A stretch of DNA of 64,000 nt from Rudaea sp. (GTDB lineage: Bacteria > Pseudomonadota > Gammaproteobacteria > Xanthomonadales > Rhodanobacteraceae): contig JARLJU010000367.1 of the NCBI GenBank assembly GCA_031291055.1, positions 1 to 64,000 on the forward strand, read 5' to 3'. The notes under the pieces were generated by a model. That model saw only the letters and a program-made list of their open reading frames with translations. It was not told where the DNA came from and did no database searches. Position numbers and translations under genes: made by a program. Every line of letters begins with the position of its first letter. Within the stretch, counting starts at the first letter, position 1. Shown one piece after another: positions 18,615-26,057 of this stretch.

Positions 18615-19532
18615 ATGAATAAGCCGCCGCTGCATCTCCTGCCGGCCTTCGTTACTGCTGCCCGCCGAGGAAACCTGACGCATGCCGCCACACAGCTGCG
18701 CCTGACCGTGAGCGCGCTGAGCCATCAGATGCACGCGTTGGAAGACCGCCTTGGTGTGCGCCTGTTCGCACGCACACCGCGCGGAGTCACTCTCACGGCG
18801 CATGGTCTGCAGCTGCTCGACGCGATCGCTCCGCATCTGGACGGAATCGAGCGCGCATTTGCCCGCTTTCGCGAACGTCCGGCCAACGCGCTGACGCTGA
18901 GTGCGCTGCCTTCGTTTTCTTCGAGTTGGCTGATGCCGCGCCTGCCCGACTTCATGGCACGCAATCCGGGCCTGGAGATCAATCTGCAGACGACGGCCGC
19001 CCTGGTCGACTTCGAACGTGAGCCGGTTGACGCCGCGTTGCGGCTGGGTGGCGGGCAGTGGCCGGGGCTGACGGCCGAACATCTGTTCGATGAATTCATT
19101 GCTCCGGTTGCGAGTCCGAAGTTGATCGCAGGTCTGGGCCGACCCAAACTCGGCGAACTGGCACGCTGGCCACTGCTCGGAGAATCCGATGACGACAACG
19201 CGCGCTGGCGGCGCTGGTTCGCCCAATACGGCGGCACGCCGCCACGGCGTTACGCTGCCAGCTTCACCGACGCCGATGCCGAGCTGCTGCACAAGGCCGC
19301 TGCCGATGGCCTCGGCATCGCGCTCGGCCGCTTGTTGCTGGCGCGTCCGTTGCTCGATAACGGCAGCCTCGTTGCGTTGACGTCGCGGCGCATGCCGGCC
19401 GGCTATGGCCACTATCTGGTTTATCCATCGCGCTCGTCCCAGCACCCGGCGCTGCTCGCGTTCCGCACTTGGCTCATGTCCCAGGTCCGCGGACGCACGG
19501 CGCCACGGCGGAAAACGATCGGGTCAAGATAG
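18615..19532 (+). CDS. LysR-family transcriptional regulator (GcvA-like)
   Basis: A 305-residue regulator. The N-terminal winged helix-turn-helix spans about residues 5-63 (LLPAFVTAARRGNLTHAA, VSALSHQMHALEDRLG, RLFARTPRGVTLT), followed by a periplasmic-binding-like effector domain with the LysR hallmark DAALRLGGGQWPGL and ADGLGIALGRLLLA. Sequence style matches the GcvA subgroup. It is transcribed away from the 61-residue gene; a target cannot be assigned because LysR proteins usually control a divergent neighbour and here that neighbour is uncharacterised. Confidence 0.9.
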   Translation: MNKPPLHLLPAFVTAARRGNLTHAATQLRLTVSALSHQMHALEDRLGVRLFARTPRGVTLTAHGLQLLDAIAPHLDGIERAFARFRERPANALTLSALPSFSSSWLMPRLPDFMARNPGLEINLQTTAALVDFEREPVDAALRLGGGQWPGLTAEHLFDEFIAPVASPKLIAGLGRPKLGELARWPLLGESDDDNARWRRWFAQYGGTPPRRYAASFTDADAELLHKAAADGLGIALGRLLLARPLLDNGSLVALTSRRMPAGYGHYLVYPSRSSQHPALLAFRTWLMSQVRGRTAPRRKTIGSR

Positions 19533-19644
19533 TTGCCAGACGAAAGCCACAGTGCTCATTGCCGTTCCCGTCATCATGCGCGAATCCTGCGCGCGGTCGG
19601 CGTATGATTCGTCCACGCTGGAATATCTGATCGAGGAGACTCAC

Positions 19645-20616
19645 ATGAAGCATGTTGGAATCGCATTGGCTATCGTCTGCGGTACAGTGGCACTGGTCGC
19701 GTGCAGCGATCGCAATGAAGCGCAGCAGGCCGCGCAGGCAGCCAAACCCGTCGCCGCGCCACCGGCGGCCGCGCAACTCGATCAACCGGCGCAACCGCCG
19801 CCGCCGCAGAGTGCGGAACAGGCAATCGATGCGAAGCTGGATCAGGTTCTGGCCGGTGCATGGCGCGCTGCACCGAACAAGGCACGTGATGAATATCGCC
19901 ATCCGAAACAGACACTCGAATTCTTCGGCCTTGCGGCCGGCATGAACCTGATCGAGATCACGCCAGGCGGCGGCTGGTATGCGGAAATCCTCGCGCCTGT
20001 GCTCAAGGGCAGCGGGCACTACACCGCGGCGATCACGATTCCACGCAAACCCGAAGGCGAAGCGGCGCAGGACAAGACTGCACTGGAGAAGAAATTCGCC
20101 GCGGACACAGCGGAGTATGGTGAGGCGACGACCCTCCAGTTCGATCCCAAAGCACCGAATTTCGGCGCGCCTGGTTCGGCCGACATGGTGGTCACGTTCC
20201 GCAATGTACACAATTGGGTCATGGCCGATACGGCGCCGGTGATGTTCAAGGCGTTCTTCGATGTGCTCAAACCGGGCGGCGTGCTTGGCATCACCGATCA
20301 TCGCGCCGCTGCCGGCGCCGATCTGGAAAAGATCAAGAAGTCGGGCTACCTGCCGGAAGACTTCGTGATCAAGCTTGCCACCGATGCCGGTTTCAAGCTT
20401 GAGGGCAAGAGCGAGATCAACGCCAATCCCAAGGATACGAAGGATTACGAAAAGGGCGTGTGGACCCTGCCGCCGACCCTGCAGCTCGGCGACAAGGACC
20501 GCGACAAATATGTCGCCATCGGTGAGTCCGACCGCATGACCTTGAAGTTCGTCAAACCTGCCGGCGACAAGATTTTCACGGCGCCTGCGGATGCCGGCAA
20601 GAGCGAAACGCACTGA
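19645..20616 (+). CDS. Methyltransferase-fold protein predicted to be a lipoprotein
   Basis: A 323-residue protein after a GAGGAG ribosome site. It begins with a signal peptide and lipobox (VALVAC, Cys20), then a Pro/Ala/Gln-rich linker to about residue 60, then a class I methyltransferase-like domain: motif I IEITPGGGWYAEILAPVL, an acidic end of strand 4 in SADMVVTFRNVHNW, and motif LKPGGVLGITDHR. Proteins of this kind occur in several Proteobacteria, but an S-adenosylmethionine enzyme outside the cytoplasm is puzzling, so activity should be treated as unproven. Located between the LysR gene and the pseudouridine synthase, with its own leader. Confidence 0.8.
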   Translation: MKHVGIALAIVCGTVALVACSDRNEAQQAAQAAKPVAAPPAAAQLDQPAQPPPPQSAEQAIDAKLDQVLAGAWRAAPNKARDEYRHPKQTLEFFGLAAGMNLIEITPGGGWYAEILAPVLKGSGHYTAAITIPRKPEGEAAQDKTALEKKFAADTAEYGEATTLQFDPKAPNFGAPGSADMVVTFRNVHNWVMADTAPVMFKAFFDVLKPGGVLGITDHRAAAGADLEKIKKSGYLPEDFVIKLATDAGFKLEGKSEINANPKDTKDYEKGVWTLPPTLQLGDKDRDKYVAIGESDRMTLKFVKPAGDKIFTAPADAGKSETH

Positions 20617-20663
20617 CCTGCGCTGCCGCCTTCCCCCGCCCTGCGGGGGAGGCAAGATCGCAC

Positions 20664-21209
20664 GTGCTGCTCGCGTTCAACAAGCCCTTCGGCGTGCTTT
20701 GCCAGTTCACCGATCGCGGCGACCCACCGCGACGGACGCTGGCTGATTTCATCGACGTGCCGAATGTCTATCCCGCTGGACGTCTGGATTACGACAGTGA
20801 AGGCCTGCTTCTGCTGACCGACGACGGAGCCGTGGCGCATCGGCTGACCGATCCGCACCACAAGGTGGCGAAGACCTATCTGGTGCAGGTCGAAGGCGAG
20901 CTGGAAGAGTTGCAATTGCAGCAATTGCGTCAGGGTATACTTTTACGCGATGGCCCCACGGCAGCGGCGCGGGCGCGGCGCCTGCCCGGCGCGCCCGCGT
21001 GGCTGTGGCCGCGCGATCCGCCGGTTCGCTTCCGCAAAAGTGTCCCGGACACGTGGCTGCAGCTGAGCATCCGCGAAGGCCGCAACCGGCAGATACGGCG
21101 CATGACCGCAGCCGTCGGCCTGCCGACGCTGCGCCTGATCCGCGTGCGTGTCGGCGAGGTCGCGCTCGATGGACTCACGCCTGGTGAATTTACAATTGTG
21201 GACAAATAG
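20664..21209 (+). CDS. rluE: RluE-like 23S rRNA pseudouridine synthase
   Basis: A 181-residue pseudouridine synthase with catalytic aspartate in GRLDYDSEGLLLLT, FNKPFGVLCQFT at the N-terminus, AKTYLVQVEG in the middle and IREGRNRQIRRMTAAVG near the end, the RsuA/RluE signature. Lack of an N-terminal S4 domain and the short length point to RluE, which modifies U2457 of 23S rRNA in E. coli. GTG 20664 is the start. The next gene begins two bases after its stop. Rare AT-rich codons encode GILL near 20934. Confidence 0.88.
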   Translation: MLLAFNKPFGVLCQFTDRGDPPRRTLADFIDVPNVYPAGRLDYDSEGLLLLTDDGAVAHRLTDPHHKVAKTYLVQVEGELEELQLQQLRQGILLRDGPTAAARARRLPGAPAWLWPRDPPVRFRKSVPDTWLQLSIREGRNRQIRRMTAAVGLPTLRLIRVRVGEVALDGLTPGEFTIVDK

Positions 21210-21211
21210 GC

Positions 21212-21961
21212 ATGTCCGATTTCAAGGATCATTTTTCCGGTCACGCCGCAATCTACCGTGAAGCGCGGCCGACCTATCCGGCCGAACTGTCTGCGTGGCT
21301 CGCGCGGCAGTCGCCGGACACCAAGCTGGCCTGGGACGCCGGCTGCGGCAACGGCCAGGCCACGGTTGCGCTGGCGCAGCACTTCGCCGGCGTTGTCGGC
21401 ACCGATCCGAGCGCGAACCAGATTGCCGGTGCGCAAGCCGCCGCGAATGTCGAATATCGGGTCGAGCCAGCCGAGCAATCCTCGCTCGCCGACGCCAGCG
21501 CCAGCCTGGTCACGGTCGCGCAGGCGCTGCACTGGTTCGACGTCGACCGCTTCCATGCGGAAGTGCACCGCGTGCTAAAACCCCGCGGAATATTTGCCGC
21601 GTGGACTTATGCCGACTGCCGCAGCAACGACGCGGCGATCGATGCGCTCAAGAACCGGCTATATGCCGATTTGACCGGTCCGTACTGGCCGCCGGAGCGC
21701 GCGTTGGTCGAATCGGGTTATCGGACGCTGCCTTTTCCCTTTGTGGAAATCGCCGCGCCCGGCTTCGTCATGAAAGCGTCATGGGATGTCGGACAATTCC
21801 TCGCTTACCTGCGCTCGTGGTCGGCGACGCAGCGCTATCAGAAGGATCGCGGCGAAGATCCGGTGGCGCTGATCGAAGCGGAATTGCGCAGCGCATGGGG
21901 AGATGGTCGGACGCAGCGCGACGTGCATTGGGATTTCCATGTCCGCTGCGGACGTGTTTGA
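21212..21961 (+). CDS. Class I SAM-dependent methyltransferase
   Basis: A 249-residue cytosolic methyltransferase: motif I LAWDAGCGNGQATVALA at about 36-52, acidic residue in VVGTDPSANQI, VTVAQALHWFDVDRF (post-motif II, typical of the UbiE/TehB-like Methyltransf_11/25 families) and VLKPRGIFAAWTY. The AQALHWFD motif is common in fungal and bacterial trans-aconitate methyltransferase-like enzymes; substrate is unknown. It follows rluE by two bases and converges on the ArsR gene. Confidence 0.85.
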   Translation: MSDFKDHFSGHAAIYREARPTYPAELSAWLARQSPDTKLAWDAGCGNGQATVALAQHFAGVVGTDPSANQIAGAQAAANVEYRVEPAEQSSLADASASLVTVAQALHWFDVDRFHAEVHRVLKPRGIFAAWTYADCRSNDAAIDALKNRLYADLTGPYWPPERALVESGYRTLPFPFVEIAAPGFVMKASWDVGQFLAYLRSWSATQRYQKDRGEDPVALIEAELRSAWGDGRTQRDVHWDFHVRCGRV

Positions 21962-21966
21962 CCGGC

Positions 21967-22677
21967 CTAGCGCCGCGACACCGGATCCAGATCCAGTCCC
22001 ATGGCAGTGAAACCGGAATGGCCGCGCGGCGTGATGCCGAGCGCGCGCGTGTCCCGGCGCCGACGCAGCCAACCGGCATCGAACAGGCGGCGCGTAAGAA
22101 GCGTGCCCAGTGCACCGGCGAGATGGAAGCGGCGTTCGGTCCAGTCAAGGCAGCTGCGTCCCGGCAGTTTTTCAATCGCGTCGTCTGCGCCGACAAGACC
22201 GCTGTCGATCAACAGCCGACGTCCGCGTTCGCTCAGGTGCACGGCAGCGGCGCCAAGCATCAGTCCACGCTGGCCGCGCAATCGCTCGAACAGCGCAACG
22301 CCGAGCCGGCCAGCCAGATGATGGTAACAAGTGCGCGCACGACTCAGCGCCGGATCGGTAGCAAGCGCACCGCCCGAGCGGGCAGATCGTGTATGCGTCA
22401 ACGCCAGTGTTTCGACCAGATGTGCGATATCTTCACCGGCCAGACGGTAGTAGCGATGCCGGCCCCGTGCCAGCACGCCGAGCAGACCTCCGTCACAAAG
22501 CTTGCGCAGGTGCGCGCTCGCGGTTGCGGGAGCGACGCCGGCCAGGAGTCCGAGTTCGCCAGCCGGTCGTGCGCTGCCGTCGATCAACGCCAGCAGGATC
22601 GCGGCGCGCGAGGGATCGGCGAGCAAGGCGCCGATCTCGGCGAGCTGATAGCGCGTGACAGGTGCAGACGCATTCAT
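21967..22677 (-). CDS. ArsR-family transcriptional regulator
   Basis: A 236-residue regulator. The N-terminal winged helix runs from IGALLADPSRAAILLALIDG through GVAPATASAHLRKLCDGGLLGVLARGRHRYYRLA, the ArsR/SmtB fold; no metal-binding Cys pair (CVCD-type) is seen in helix 5. A C-terminal extension of about 140 residues (HLAGRLGVALFERLRGQRG..., CLDWTERRFHLAGALGTLL) matches larger ArsR-like proteins found beside transporters. The start ATG 22677 is chosen over an upstream codon at 22710. It is divergent from the EamA exporter at 22818, the most likely target. Confidence 0.85.
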   Translation of the reverse strand: MNASAPVTRYQLAEIGALLADPSRAAILLALIDGSARPAGELGLLAGVAPATASAHLRKLCDGGLLGVLARGRHRYYRLAGEDIAHLVETLALTHTRSARSGGALATDPALSRARTCYHHLAGRLGVALFERLRGQRGLMLGAAAVHLSERGRRLLIDSGLVGADDAIEKLPGRSCLDWTERRFHLAGALGTLLTRRLFDAGWLRRRRDTRALGITPRGHSGFTAMGLDLDPVSRR

Positions 22678-22817
22678 GGCGTTAGCATAGCCGCTGGCGG
22701 CGCAGAACATTTCGTCGGTTGACGAAGCGTTGTTCTTGCCATTGCGTCACCATACCGCGGCGACCGGGCGTCCGAGCGAGCGCATGGATGCTTCCAATCA
22801 AGGAAATACACAATTCC

Positions 22818-23753
22818 ATGACATCCACCGATTGCATCGATGCCCGCCAGCCGCCGCGTGATTGGCGTACACCGCTGGAATTGCTCGCGCTCGGCGCGAT
22901 CTGGGGCGGCTCGTTCCTGTTCATGCGCGTTGCAGCCGCGGATTTCGGTCCCGTGGCCCTGGTCGAGGTGCGCATCGTGCTCGGCGCGCTGATCCTGCTG
23001 CCCTTCCTCTGGCAGGCGCGATCGCGTCTGAGCGCCGCGCGCTGGTGGCGCATGGCTGCCGTCGGCGTGCTTAACTCGGCGATACCGTTTACGCTGTTCG
23101 CCTGGGGCGCCGAACGCGCGCCAGCCGGCATCGGCGCCATCGCCAACAGCATGACGGTGTTGTTCACCGCGGCGGTTGGCTTCGTCGTCTGGCGCGATCG
23201 GATCGGCTCGGGTCGCGTGATCGCACTCATCGCCGGCTTCATCGGCGTGGTTGTACTCGCCAGTGGACGCACCGCCGGTGCGAACATCGGTGAAGCAGCA
23301 GCTGCGGGCACGCTGGCATCGTTCAGCTACGGCATCGCCGCGAATCTTACCAAGCGCAAGCTGGGCGATATTCCACCCGTTGTCGCCGTCGCCGGCACGC
23401 TCGGTTGTGCAGCCATTCTGCTCGCGCCGGCACTGCTGTTCACATGGCCGGCAACGATGCCACCGGCAAAATCATGGATGGCGGCCACCATGCTCGGCGT
23501 GGTTTGCACCGGCATCGCCTATGTCCTGTTCTTCCGGCTCATCGGCCGCGTCGGTGCCGCGCGCGCGACAACCTGCACCTATCTGATTCCTCTGTTCGGC
23601 GTGGGCTGGGCCTGGCTGTTGCTCGGCGAAGTGCCGACATGGACCATGCTTGCCGCGGCCACGTTGATTCTGGGCAGCGTGATCCTGAGCCAGCGCGAAG
23701 TCCCGCCGCCTGCGGCAGCAGCGGCAGTCGCAGCCGCAAACGAAACAACCTAG
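22818..23753 (+). CDS. EamA/DMT-family transporter
   Basis: A 311-residue inner-membrane protein made of two EamA repeats of five helices each. The first begins LLALGAIWGGSFLFMRVAA and includes the PAGIGAIANSMTVLFTA segment; the second contains TYLIPLFGVGWAWLLLGEVPTWT. The drug/metabolite transporter family exports small metabolites or amino acids. ATG 22818 follows an AGGAAA site; ATG 22788 is possible. It is divergent from the ArsR regulator and its stop overlaps that of the convergent OmpA gene (shared CTAG). Confidence 0.88.
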   Translation: MTSTDCIDARQPPRDWRTPLELLALGAIWGGSFLFMRVAAADFGPVALVEVRIVLGALILLPFLWQARSRLSAARWWRMAAVGVLNSAIPFTLFAWGAERAPAGIGAIANSMTVLFTAAVGFVVWRDRIGSGRVIALIAGFIGVVVLASGRTAGANIGEAAAAGTLASFSYGIAANLTKRKLGDIPPVVAVAGTLGCAAILLAPALLFTWPATMPPAKSWMAATMLGVVCTGIAYVLFFRLIGRVGAARATTCTYLIPLFGVGWAWLLLGEVPTWTMLAAATLILGSVILSQREVPPPAAAAAVAAANETT

Positions 23754-24835
23754 CGATTGGTCAACTGGATTTCGATGCGCCGGTTCTTCGCATAGGCTTC
23801 CGGCGTGTCCGCAGCATCGAGCGGCTGGAATTCACCAAAACCATTGGCCGATAGGTGCTGTGCGGGAATACCCTGCACCACGAGGGTTTTCACGATCGCT
23901 ACGGCGCGCGCGGTCGACAGCTCCCAGTTCGATGGAAACTGGTCGCTGTGGATCGGGCGCTTGTCGGTGTGGCCATCGATGCGCACGACCCAGTCCAGCG
24001 ACGACGGAATCTCGGCGGCAACTTCGTTGAGTGTCTGCGCGAGTTTTTCCAGCCTGGCCTGCGCCGCCTGATTCAGATCGGCGGAACCCGAATCGAACAG
24101 GATGTCGGTCGGCACGACGAAGCGGTCGCCGACAACGCGGATGTCCGCGCGGTTGCCGAGCGCCTCGCGCAGCTTGCCGAAGAATTCCGAGCGGTAGCGT
24201 TCGAGCTGGTTGACCTTGTTCGCCAGCGCCAGATTCAACTGTGCGCCGAGATCGGCGATCTTGACGTCCTTGTCCTTGACGCTGGCGTTGGCCAGCTCCA
24301 GCGCCGCGGAAAGCTTGCCCAGCTGCTCGCGTACGGCGGCAAGCTGGCGATTGAGCAGTTCCGCCTGGGCAGCGGATTTGGCGTTCAGATCCGTCGCTGC
24401 GACCAGGTCCTTCTTCGACTGGTCGAATTGGGCGGCCATCGTTGCGACCTGTCGCTCCAGTTGTTGCTTCAGCTCGTTCAGTGCAGCGATATCCGCATTG
24501 AGCTTCGCCGCTTCGGTCTGCGCGGCATCCAGCTGCGTCCTGGCCGCATCGCGTTCGCTGCCGGCCTGGCCGAGCGAGGCGGAGAGCTCCTTGACCCTGG
24601 CATCCAGATCGCGATTGTTGCCTTGTGCCAAAGACAGCGTTTTGGACAATTGCGCAATTTGTGCATCGAGTTCGGCCAGCGCCTGATTCTTGCCCACGAT
24701 CGTTTGCGACAGCACGAACTGGCCGATCGCGAACAGCAGCAGGACGAAGACCATGACCAGGATCAGCGACGACAGCGCGTCGACGAAACCCGGCCAGATA
24801 TCCAGCGCGCGGCGGCGCCGTGCCAGCGAGCGCAT
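23750..24835 (-). CDS. OmpA/MotB-like stator protein with coiled coil
   Basis: A 361-residue protein: short cytoplasmic basic N-terminus, one membrane helix carrying the motif WPGFVDALSSLILVMVFVLL (the aspartate is where MotB has its proton-binding Asp), a long coiled coil from about residue 55 to 190 (heptads of Leu/Ala with many Gln/Lys), and a C-terminal OmpA domain with VVRIDGHTDKRP and NRRIEIQL that should bind peptidoglycan. It is translated from a TGATG overlap with the MotA-like gene. Together they form a proton-driven stator-like unit; the load it drives is unknown. Confidence 0.85.
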   Translation of the reverse strand: MRSLARRRRALDIWPGFVDALSSLILVMVFVLLLFAIGQFVLSQTIVGKNQALAELDAQIAQLSKTLSLAQGNNRDLDARVKELSASLGQAGSERDAARTQLDAAQTEAAKLNADIAALNELKQQLERQVATMAAQFDQSKKDLVAATDLNAKSAAQAELLNRQLAAVREQLGKLSAALELANASVKDKDVKIADLGAQLNLALANKVNQLERYRSEFFGKLREALGNRADIRVVGDRFVVPTDILFDSGSADLNQAAQARLEKLAQTLNEVAAEIPSSLDWVVRIDGHTDKRPIHSDQFPSNWELSTARAVAIVKTLVVQGIPAQHLSANGFGEFQPLDAADTPEAYAKNRRIEIQLTNR

Positions 24836-25890
24836 CAGTTCATCTCGCGCTTGGAATCGACCGCGGCTGCGATCGTGCGCGAGAGCAGACGCAGTTCGCC
24901 GCGCAGTTCGTCCGATAGCCGCGCACCGGCATTCGGCGCGCTCGCCAGGGTCTTCAGTACGCTCTTGAGTTCTTCCTGGGTCTCGGCCATGCCGCGGATT
25001 TCGCGCGATTCGCGGCCGAGCAGATCCGCCAGGCGGCCGAGTTGCGTATTGAGTTCGGCAAACTGCTCGCTGGAGCTGCGGCGCTCGCGCTCGGAATCGG
25101 TCAGTGCGCGCTGCATGCGCTCCAGACCGTCGGCTGTCTGTTCGAGCAGGGCTTGCACATAGGCCGGGACGCTGGCCTCGCCATCGCTGTGCAACGCTCC
25201 GGAGGAAAACCTGGTCATGCCCGAAAGCCATTCTTCCAGTTCGTTGTAGAAGCGGTTCTGCGCGTGCCCGGCCTGCAGATCGAGGAAGCCGAGCACCAGG
25301 GAACTGGCCAGACCGAACAAGGACGTGGAAAAGCTGGTCGACATTCCCGAAAGCGGTGCTTTCAGATTTTCCTTGAGCTGGTTGAACATCACTGCCGGAT
25401 CACTGCCGACGCCGAGCGAGCCGATGATTTCGGCGACCGAGCGGATCGTCGCCAGCAGGCCCCAGAACGTGCCGAGCAGGCCGAGGAAGATCGCCAGTCC
25501 GATCAGGTAGCGCGACAGGTCGCGCGATTCCTCCAGGCGCAGATAGATGCTGTCGAGTATAGAACGCAACGATGGTGCCGACAGCGAAAACTTCGCGCGC
25601 TCGCGGCCACCGAACATGCGCGCCATTGGCGCCAGCAACTTCGGTTTCGGCAGCGGACGGTTCGGATCGGAACGTTTGAACGTTTCAATCCATTGCACTT
25701 CGCGCGACAGCAGCAACACCTGGCGCAGGTTCACGAAGATACCGAACACAAGCACCGCAAGGATTACGCCATTGAAAAACGGATTGGCCTGGAAATTCTG
25801 CGTTAGCTGGGACGCGAGCAATGCCGCCAGCAATCCCACCGCGAGCAGAAATCCTGCCATCCAGATCAGTGCTTGCGAAGGTTTGGTCAT
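24835..25890 (-). CDS. MotA/TolQ/ExbB-type proton channel protein
   Basis: A 351-residue membrane protein. Two helices lie near residues 8-25 and 35-55, then a cytoplasmic loop (FGGRERAKFSLSAPSLRSILDSI), and two further helices (IGLAIFLGLLGTFWGLLATI and MSTSFSTSLFGLASSLVLGFLD) that match the MotA/TolQ/ExbB core, ending in a long helical cytoplasmic tail with Glu/Arg-rich heptads. It should form a proton channel with the OmpA/MotB-like partner encoded immediately downstream. Not flagellar MotA by sequence, and no flagellar genes are near. ATG 25890 begins MTKPSQALIW. Confidence 0.85.
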   Translation of the reverse strand: MTKPSQALIWMAGFLLAVGLLAALLASQLTQNFQANPFFNGVILAVLVFGIFVNLRQVLLLSREVQWIETFKRSDPNRPLPKPKLLAPMARMFGGRERAKFSLSAPSLRSILDSIYLRLEESRDLSRYLIGLAIFLGLLGTFWGLLATIRSVAEIIGSLGVGSDPAVMFNQLKENLKAPLSGMSTSFSTSLFGLASSLVLGFLDLQAGHAQNRFYNELEEWLSGMTRFSSGALHSDGEASVPAYVQALLEQTADGLERMQRALTDSERERRSSSEQFAELNTQLGRLADLLGRESREIRGMAETQEELKSVLKTLASAPNAGARLSDELRGELRLLSRTIAAAVDSKREMN

Positions 25891-26012
25891 TTGTTTTCCA
25901 TTGAATCGAGAGTGGGATGCATCGGGGCTTGGACTGGTTGCATCGGCGATGGTTCCAGGCAGAGCGGATTCTTGGCTGCCGGTCGCCGGTTCTCGGAAAA
26001 AGCTGCAGCGCT

Positions 26013-26039
26013 CCGGTCCAACTGATAACCGTGGACCGG
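26013..26039 (-). terminator. Stem-loop after hrpB
   Basis: CCGGTCCA and TGGACCGG pair across an 11-base loop between hrpB and the MotA-like gene. Read on the minus strand a run of five U follows, but 12 bases after the stem, so termination is possible but not certain. Confidence 0.4.
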
Positions 26040-26057
26040 CAACCGGCAACCATCCGC

